Source of the DNA: Trebonia sp036276115
GTDB taxonomy: Bacteria > Actinomycetota > Actinomycetes > Streptosporangiales > Streptosporangiaceae
Length of the DNA stretch: 18,047 nucleotides
Reading direction: 5' to 3'
Assembly (NCBI GenBank): GCA_036276115.1
Contig: DATBEM010000247.1
Location: 1 to 18,047, forward strand
Shown: piece by piece, positions 14,428-18,047 of the stretch
Position numbering within the stretch: the first letter of the stretch is position 1
How the letters are laid out: the number at the start of each line of letters is the position of its first letter
Notes under the pieces: generated by a model
What the model was told of the DNA's origin: nothing
Databases searched by the model: none
Seen by the model: the letters and a program-made list of their open reading frames with translations, nothing else
Translations under genes and position numbers: made by a program

Positions 14428-14440
14428 TAGGCTGGCGCGG
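14428..14440 (+). promoter_or_regulatory. Leaderless promoter -10 box for the AlaX-like gene
   Basis: TAGGCT (14428-14433) fits TANNNT and is 7 nt before GTG 14441, the classic actinobacterial leaderless arrangement. No Shine-Dalgarno and no good -35 are seen; the possible -35 region falls inside the preceding hairpin. Confidence 0.5.
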
Positions 14441-14821
14441 GTGAGCAGGACAAGCCGGCTAGAGCTGGCCGATCAGACGCTGCGCGAGTGGGACGCGGCC
14501 GTCCTTGAGGCGACACCCGAGGGGGTCGTCCTTGACCGGTCCGCCTTCTACCCCGGAGGCGGCGGCCAGCCGCCGGACCACGGCGTACTGCTGCGGGGCG
14601 GGGTCCAGACCCGCATCACCGGCGCCCGCAAGGTCGACGACCTGCGCCTCGTCCCGGCCGACGTGCGCGAGGTCCGGATCGTGGACATCGCCGGGCTCGA
14701 CACCCAGGCCGACGGCGGCACCCACGTCGCCTCGACCGCCCAGGTCGGGCGGATCTCCGTCGTCAAGGTGGAAAGCAAGGGCAAGGGCTTCCGGCGGCTG
14801 AGGATCGCGATCAGTGACTGA
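14441..14821 (+). CDS. Shortened alanyl-tRNA editing protein (AlaX-like) lacking the central zinc-binding segment
   Basis: A 126-residue protein that matches both ends of the AlaX alanyl-tRNA editing family but not the middle. Residues 1-68 are the N-terminal domain, with REWDAAVLEA, VVLDRSAFYPGGGGQPPDHG and GGVQTRITG. Residues about 72-126 match the very C-terminus: VREVRIVDIAGLDTQADGGT, HVAST, GRISVVKVESKGKG. Full-length actinobacterial relatives are, from memory, about 230-245 residues. The missing 110 or so residues should hold the HxxxH zinc ligands (RTHTALH-type motif) and most of the catalytic domain. The join is near LVPADV (about 14651-14668) and is in frame. Only the GGTH half of the zinc site remains, with Asp where Cys often stands. 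It is therefore probably inactive as a deacylase, or a degraded gene, unless the gap is an assembly error. It overlaps birA by 8 nt. Confidence 0.8.
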   Translation: MSRTSRLELADQTLREWDAAVLEATPEGVVLDRSAFYPGGGGQPPDHGVLLRGGVQTRITGARKVDDLRLVPADVREVRIVDIAGLDTQADGGTHVASTAQVGRISVVKVESKGKGFRRLRIAISD

Positions 14822-15617
14822 CTTCCGCCAGCCGCTCGACCAGGCCCGGCTCGCCCAGGAGCTGCCGAGCTTCAACGGGCCGTGGACCGCCATCGAGGTG
14901 GTCCCGCAGACCGGGTCCACCAACGCCGACCTGCTCGACTGGGCCACCCGGGGCCTGGCCGAGGGCGCCATCCTGGTCGCCGAGGAGCAGACCGCGGGCC
15001 GGGGCCGGATGGGCCGTAGCTGGGTCAGCCCGGCGGGCGCGGCGCTCACGTTCTCGGTCCTGCTGCGCCCCGAGAGCATCCCGCCGGTCCGGCTGGGGTG
15101 GCTGCCGCTCATCGCCGGGATCGGCACGGCCGCCGCCGTCCGCGCCCTGACCGGGCTCGACGCCACCCTCAAGTGGCCCAACGACGTGCTCGTGGGCGAC
15201 CGCAAGCTGGCCGGCATCCTCGCCGAGGCGGTTGGCAACGCGGTCATCCTCGGCATCGGGCTGAACGTCTCGACCGCCCCCGAGGAGCTCCCGCCGGGGC
15301 CGGGCGGCCTCGCGCCGACCTCGCTGCTGGCCGAGGGGACCCCGGTCGAGCGCGACGTCCTGCTCATCGAGATCCTGCGGGCGCTCGGGCAGTGGTACAA
15401 GACGTTCAACGCCGACCCTGACTCCGAGCGGACCGGCCTGCTCGCCCAGTACACGCGCATGTCGGCCACGCTCGGGCGCGAGGTGCAGGTCGAGCTGCCC
15501 GGCGGCTCGCTCGTGACCGGGGTGGCGGCGGGCATCGCCCCCGAGGGGCACCTGCTGCTGGAAGCGGGGGGCGTCACCCACCCGATCGCGGCGGGGGACG
15601 TCATCCACCTCCGGTGA
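14814..15617 (+). CDS. birA: Biotin--[acetyl-CoA-carboxylase] ligase
   Basis: A 267-residue biotin protein ligase. It activates biotin with ATP and attaches it to the biotin-carrier lysine of carboxylases. The biotinyl-AMP loop GRGRMGRSW (62-70) and LKWPNDVLV with K120 are present, as are GDRKLAGIL with K131 (the residue equivalent to the catalytic Lys) and GIGLNV (147-152). The C-terminal SH3-like domain is about 215-267. There is no N-terminal helix-turn-helix, so this is a class I enzyme that does not itself repress biotin genes. The GTG start overlaps the AlaX-like stop (GTGACTGA), with GAGGAT about 9 nt upstream, suggesting translational coupling. The substrate carboxylase system is represented nearby by the beta and epsilon genes; in mycobacteria and streptomycetes birA is usually next to accD5/pccB. 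Confidence 0.95.
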   Translation: MTDFRQPLDQARLAQELPSFNGPWTAIEVVPQTGSTNADLLDWATRGLAEGAILVAEEQTAGRGRMGRSWVSPAGAALTFSVLLRPESIPPVRLGWLPLIAGIGTAAAVRALTGLDATLKWPNDVLVGDRKLAGILAEAVGNAVILGIGLNVSTAPEELPPGPGGLAPTSLLAEGTPVERDVLLIEILRALGQWYKTFNADPDSERTGLLAQYTRMSATLGREVQVELPGGSLVTGVAAGIAPEGHLLLEAGGVTHPIAAGDVIHLR

Positions 15618-15641
15618 CCCGACTTATGGGACCATACGCGC

Positions 15642-16163
15642 ATGAGCCGTGACCAGACTCTCGCGCCGGGGGAGAACCCGGTCGCCATCGTGCACCCGCA
15701 CTGGAAGGTGCTCGTCGCCCCGATCGTGCAGGCGGTGCTGATCGTGGCGATCGTGCTCGTCGCGGTGGTGCTGATCCCCTGGGGCAAGGCGGCCCCGATC
15801 GGCCCGCTGGTGCTCCTGGCGGTGGCGCTGGTGGGGCTGATGGGGCGGCTGATGCTGCCGCTCCTGCGCTGGCGGACGACGACGTACGAGCTGACCGACC
15901 GGCGGCTGCGGATGCGGGAGGGAATCGTCTCCCGGTTCGGGAAGGACATCCCGCTATCCCGGATCACCGACGTGTCGTTCGAGACCTCGCTCTGGGACCG
16001 GATGCTCGGCTCGGGCACGCTGGTGGTGGAGTCGCCCGGCGAGCACGGGCAGGTCCGGCTGACCGAGATCCCGCGGGTCGAGCGGCTCCAGTCCACGATC
16101 TTCCAACTGGTCGAGGAGGAGCGGGCGCGGGCAGCGCAGCCTGAGGCGGACGGGCCCGGCTAG
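15642..16163 (+). CDS. Membrane PH-domain (bPH2/YdbS-like) protein
   Basis: A 173-residue membrane protein. Two hydrophobic helices (about 22-46 and 53-74) form a hairpin, followed by a cytoplasmic bacterial PH domain (about 75-157) with RWRTTTYELTDRRLRMREGI and IPLSRITDVSFETSLWDRML. The last 15 residues are charged. It resembles the small PH-domain proteins found beside birA in mycobacteria (Rv3278c position). Molecular function is unknown; roles at the membrane or in envelope stress are speculative. It starts 24 bp after birA with no terminator between, so co-transcription with birA is likely. No clear Shine-Dalgarno precedes the ATG, and GACCAT 6 nt upstream is only a weak -10. Confidence 0.85.
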   Translation: MSRDQTLAPGENPVAIVHPHWKVLVAPIVQAVLIVAIVLVAVVLIPWGKAAPIGPLVLLAVALVGLMGRLMLPLLRWRTTTYELTDRRLRMREGIVSRFGKDIPLSRITDVSFETSLWDRMLGSGTLVVESPGEHGQVRLTEIPRVERLQSTIFQLVEEERARAAQPEADGPG

Positions 16164-16204
16164 CGTTCCGGGGCAGTGTTCCTAGGTGGGGGCGCCGCAT
16201 CAGC

Positions 16205-16230
16205 TTTACTCGGGTTTTACTATTGAGGGC
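16205..16230 (+). promoter_or_regulatory. Leaderless promoter with 11-bp-spaced direct repeat upstream of the response regulator
   Basis: TACTAT (16218-16223) is a good -10 box 7 nt before ATG 16231. The hexamer TTTACT occurs twice, at 16205-16210 and 16216-16221, exactly 11 bp apart; the second copy overlaps the -10. OmpR/PhoB-type regulators bind direct repeats at this spacing, so autoregulation by the downstream gene product is plausible but unproven. Confidence 0.5.
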
Positions 16231-16908
16231 ATGACCCGAGTTCTCCTCGCAGAGGATGACACCTCCATCTCCGAGCCCCTCTCCCGCGCCCTGCGCCGGG
16301 AGGGCTACCAGGTGGAAGTCACCGAGGACGGGCCGGCCACGCTCGGCCGCGCCCTGTCGGACGGGATCGACCTGATCCTGCTGGACATCGGGCTGCCCGA
16401 GCTGGACGGGCTGGAGGTCTGCCGCCGGGTGCGGGCCGAGGGGCACGCGACCCCGGTGCTGATCCTCACCGCCCGGGCCGACGAGGTCGATACCGTCGTG
16501 GGGCTGGACGCCGGGGCCGACGACTACGTCACCAAGCCGTTCCGGCTGGCGGAGCTGCTCGCCCGGGTCCGGGCGCTGCTGCGCCGGGGCGCGGTCGAGG
16601 CGCCGGCCGGGACGGTGCGCGGGGTCCGGGTCGACAACGAGGCCCGCCGGGCGTGGCACGGCGACACCGAGCTGGACCTCACCACGAAGGAATTCGCCCT
16701 GCTCTGGGTGCTGCTGCGGGAGGCCGGGAAGGTCGTCACCCGCGAGCAGATCATGCGCGAGGTCTGGGACGCCAAGTGGTGGACCTCGACCAAGACGCTG
16801 GACATGCACATCTCCTGGCTGCGCCGCAAGCTGGGCGACGACGCGCACCACCCGATGTACATCACCACGGTGCGGGGGGTCGGCTTCCGCTTCGAGCGCG
16901 GCGACTGA
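16231..16908 (+). CDS. OmpR/PhoB-family response regulator
   Basis: A 225-residue two-component regulator. The receiver domain (1-115) has acidic residues D9 and D10, phospho-acceptor D52 in LLDIGLPELDG, T80 and K102 in VTKPFR. The C-terminal winged helix (about 125-222) has LDLTTKEFALLWVLL, the recognition-helix region SWLRRKLG and the hairpin wing YITTVRGVGFRFE. An in-frame extension to 16186 would add 15 residues, but MTRVLLAEDD is the standard family start and a TACTAT box lies 7 nt upstream of it. The stop codon is 1 nt before the kinase GTG, so the two genes are co-translated partners. Target genes are unknown. The direct repeat in its own promoter suggests autoregulation. Confidence 0.95.
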   Translation: MTRVLLAEDDTSISEPLSRALRREGYQVEVTEDGPATLGRALSDGIDLILLDIGLPELDGLEVCRRVRAEGHATPVLILTARADEVDTVVGLDAGADDYVTKPFRLAELLARVRALLRRGAVEAPAGTVRGVRVDNEARRAWHGDTELDLTTKEFALLWVLLREAGKVVTREQIMREVWDAKWWTSTKTLDMHISWLRRKLGDDAHHPMYITTVRGVGFRFERGD

Positions 16909-16909
16909 G

Positions 16910-17920
16910 GTGCTGCGGCGCCAGATCTGGTTTTCCACGTCGATTGTCGCCGCTGTCGGCGTGCTCATCGCCAGCGTCCCGCTGCTGGTCACGGCGGGCA
17001 TCAGCGACAAGGGCCTGCTGGCGGTCGGGCTGCCGCTGCTCGCGGTCGCGCTCGTCGTCGCCGTGGGCCTGGCCGGGATGCTCGCCCGCCGGGCCGCACG
17101 GCCGGTGGAGGAGCTGGCCGAGGCGGCCGGGCGGCTCGGCACCGGCGACCCCCGGCCGGTCGGGCGCCGCTACGGGGTGACCGAGATCGACCAGGTGGCC
17201 AGCGGGCTCGACAGCGCCGCCCGCCGGGTCACCCTCCTGCTGACGGCTGACCGCGAGCTCGCGGTCGATGCCTCGCACCAGATCCGGACGCCGCTGACCG
17301 CGCTGTCGATGCGGCTGGAGGAGATGGTCGCGGCGGCCGAGGACCCCGAGGTGGTCCGCGAGGAGGGCACCGCCGCCCTCGCCCAGGCCGAGCGGCTGGC
17401 CGACGTGGTGAGCCAGCTGCTGAGTCCCGCCCGCCGGGTCGGGGCCGCGTCGGAGGTGCTGAACGGGATCGACCGGGTCGTGGCCCAGCAGATGACCGAG
17501 TGGGAGCCGGCGTTCCGGCGGGCCGGGCGCAAGATGCTGCTGACCGGTGACGCCGGCCTGGAGGCGTACTTCACCCCCGGCGGGCTCGCCCAGGTCATCG
17601 CCACGCTGCTGGACAACGCGCTCATGCACGGCGGCGGGACGGTGACGATCCGGCGCTCGCAGTCGGCCCGCTCGGTGGTGATCGAGGTCGAGGACGAGGG
17701 GCACGGGGTCCCGGCCGAGCTGGTGTCGCGGATCTTCGAGCGCAGCGTCAGCGGCCGCCCCGAGGGCACTGGCCTCGGCTTGTCGCTGGCCCGCACCATG
17801 GCCGCCGTGGACGGTGGCCGGGTCGTCCTCGCCCGCCGCAAGCCCCCGGTCTTCGCCGTCTTCCTCCCGCGCAACCCCCCGTCCGGCAGCACCCGCCAGC
17901 CCCGCACCGGCCCCGCGTAG
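16910..17920 (+). CDS. Sensor histidine kinase with a very short extracytoplasmic loop
   Basis: A 336-residue membrane histidine kinase, partner of the regulator one base upstream. TM1 is about 9-30 and TM2 about 37-58, leaving only about six residues (ISDKGL) outside the membrane, so the signal is probably read in the membrane or through another protein. A HAMP-like linker (about 58-112) follows, then the H-box ELAVDASHQIRTPLTAL with phospho-acceptor H123. The ATPase domain has the N-box TLLDNALMHGG (N236), G1 box EDEGHG (261-266) and G2 box GTGLGLSLA (286-294). The protein ends in a Pro/Arg-rich tail. The start is GTG; GACTGAGGTG overlaps the regulator stop region, so translation is coupled. 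The signal is unknown. Confidence 0.95.
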   Translation: MLRRQIWFSTSIVAAVGVLIASVPLLVTAGISDKGLLAVGLPLLAVALVVAVGLAGMLARRAARPVEELAEAAGRLGTGDPRPVGRRYGVTEIDQVASGLDSAARRVTLLLTADRELAVDASHQIRTPLTALSMRLEEMVAAAEDPEVVREEGTAALAQAERLADVVSQLLSPARRVGAASEVLNGIDRVVAQQMTEWEPAFRRAGRKMLLTGDAGLEAYFTPGGLAQVIATLLDNALMHGGGTVTIRRSQSARSVVIEVEDEGHGVPAELVSRIFERSVSGRPEGTGLGLSLARTMAAVDGGRVVLARRKPPVFAVFLPRNPPSGSTRQPRTGPA

Positions 17921-17934
17921 CGGCAAGCCCCCGC

Positions 17935-17953
17935 GCCGGCGGTTCCCGCCGGC
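17935..17953 (+). terminator. Hairpin terminator after the histidine kinase gene
   Basis: A perfect 8-bp stem, GCCGGCGG (17935-17942) with CCGCCGGC (17946-17953), and a TTC loop, 14 bp after the kinase stop codon. No T-tract follows. The remaining bases 17954-18047 show no supported gene; TAGCTT at 18039-18044 could be a -10 box for a gene beyond the window, but this is weak. Confidence 0.7.
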
Positions 17954-18047
17954 CCGCGAACCGTTTCTGCCTCGAAGGCCCCATCCGTTGCAGGGTGCTT
18001 AGCTGGGCGTGGTCCGCCTGCCCGGGATTGCCGTCGATTAGCTTCAC

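Noticed and set aside
12807..14516. 569-residue minus-strand open frame across the MFS gene
   Set aside because: Repetitive Gln/Gly/Glu/Arg/His shadow; the plus strand encodes a clear multi-helix transporter.
14459..16096. 545-residue minus-strand open frame across AlaX-like, birA and PH-domain genes
   Set aside because: Ser/Arg/Pro-rich shadow spanning three recognised plus-strand genes.
17748..18047. Minus-strand frame entering from the right edge
   Set aside because: Mostly antisense to the kinase C-terminus, with Arg/Gly-rich translation and no recognisable family; I do not call a partial gene here.
1..18047. CRISPR arrays, tRNA or rRNA genes, transposases, attachment sites, riboswitches
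   Set aside because: I looked for spaced identical repeats, CCA-ended cloverleaf sequences, transposase motifs and long leader structures and found none I could support.

Overview
This is a high-GC (roughly 70% or more by eye) actinobacterial sequence. The evidence is the strong GC bias at third codon positions, long antisense shadow ORFs, frequent GTG starts, several apparently leaderless genes with a TANNNT box 6-8 nt before the start codon, and an acyl-CoA carboxylase epsilon subunit, a protein confined to actinobacteria. I cannot name a genus. The odd length and the perfect 98-bp palindrome that begins at base 1 suggest a whole metagenomic or draft contig broken at the palindrome.

Layout. 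(1) 1-2310: a secreted sedolisin (S53) protease on the minus strand, ending inside the palindrome. (2) 2428-5786: gatC-gatA-gatB, the tRNA-dependent amidotransferase, closed by a 19-bp perfect hairpin. (3) 5859-9913, all minus strand: ppc, then an NYN-domain nuclease-like gene, then accE (carboxylase epsilon), the last two overlapping. (4) 9974-11584: carboxylase beta subunit (AccD5/PccB type), divergent from ppc across about 60 bp, with both genes looking leaderless. (5) 11783-14342: a divergent pair of an XRE/MmyB-like regulator and a DHA2-type MFS exporter around a shared operator-like region. (6) 14441-15617: a shortened alanyl-tRNA editing (AlaX-like) gene overlapping birA. (7) 15642-16163: a membrane PH-domain protein. 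(8) 16231-17920: an OmpR-type response regulator and histidine kinase, followed by a hairpin terminator. The last 94 bases hold no gene I can support.

How it fits together. The core is housekeeping: charging of tRNA-Gln/Asn (gatCAB), tRNA proofreading (AlaX-like), anaplerotic carboxylation (ppc), biotin-dependent acyl-CoA carboxylation (beta and epsilon subunits) and biotin attachment (BirA). In mycobacteria and streptomycetes the accD5/pccB gene, its epsilon gene and birA are neighbours. Here epsilon sits across ppc on the other strand, and an efflux module plus an AlaX-like gene lie between the beta subunit and birA.

Most worth a second look: the AlaX-like gene that has lost its central HxxxH zinc-binding segment in frame while keeping both ends; the perfect 98-bp palindrome; the sedolisin that appears to lack both acidic calcium ligands; the displaced accE coupled to an NYN gene; the facing leaderless promoters of ppc and accD; and an 11-bp-spaced direct repeat over the response-regulator promoter. 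I did not find a large, clearly undescribed multi-gene system such as a defence island, CRISPR array, prophage or biosynthetic cluster.
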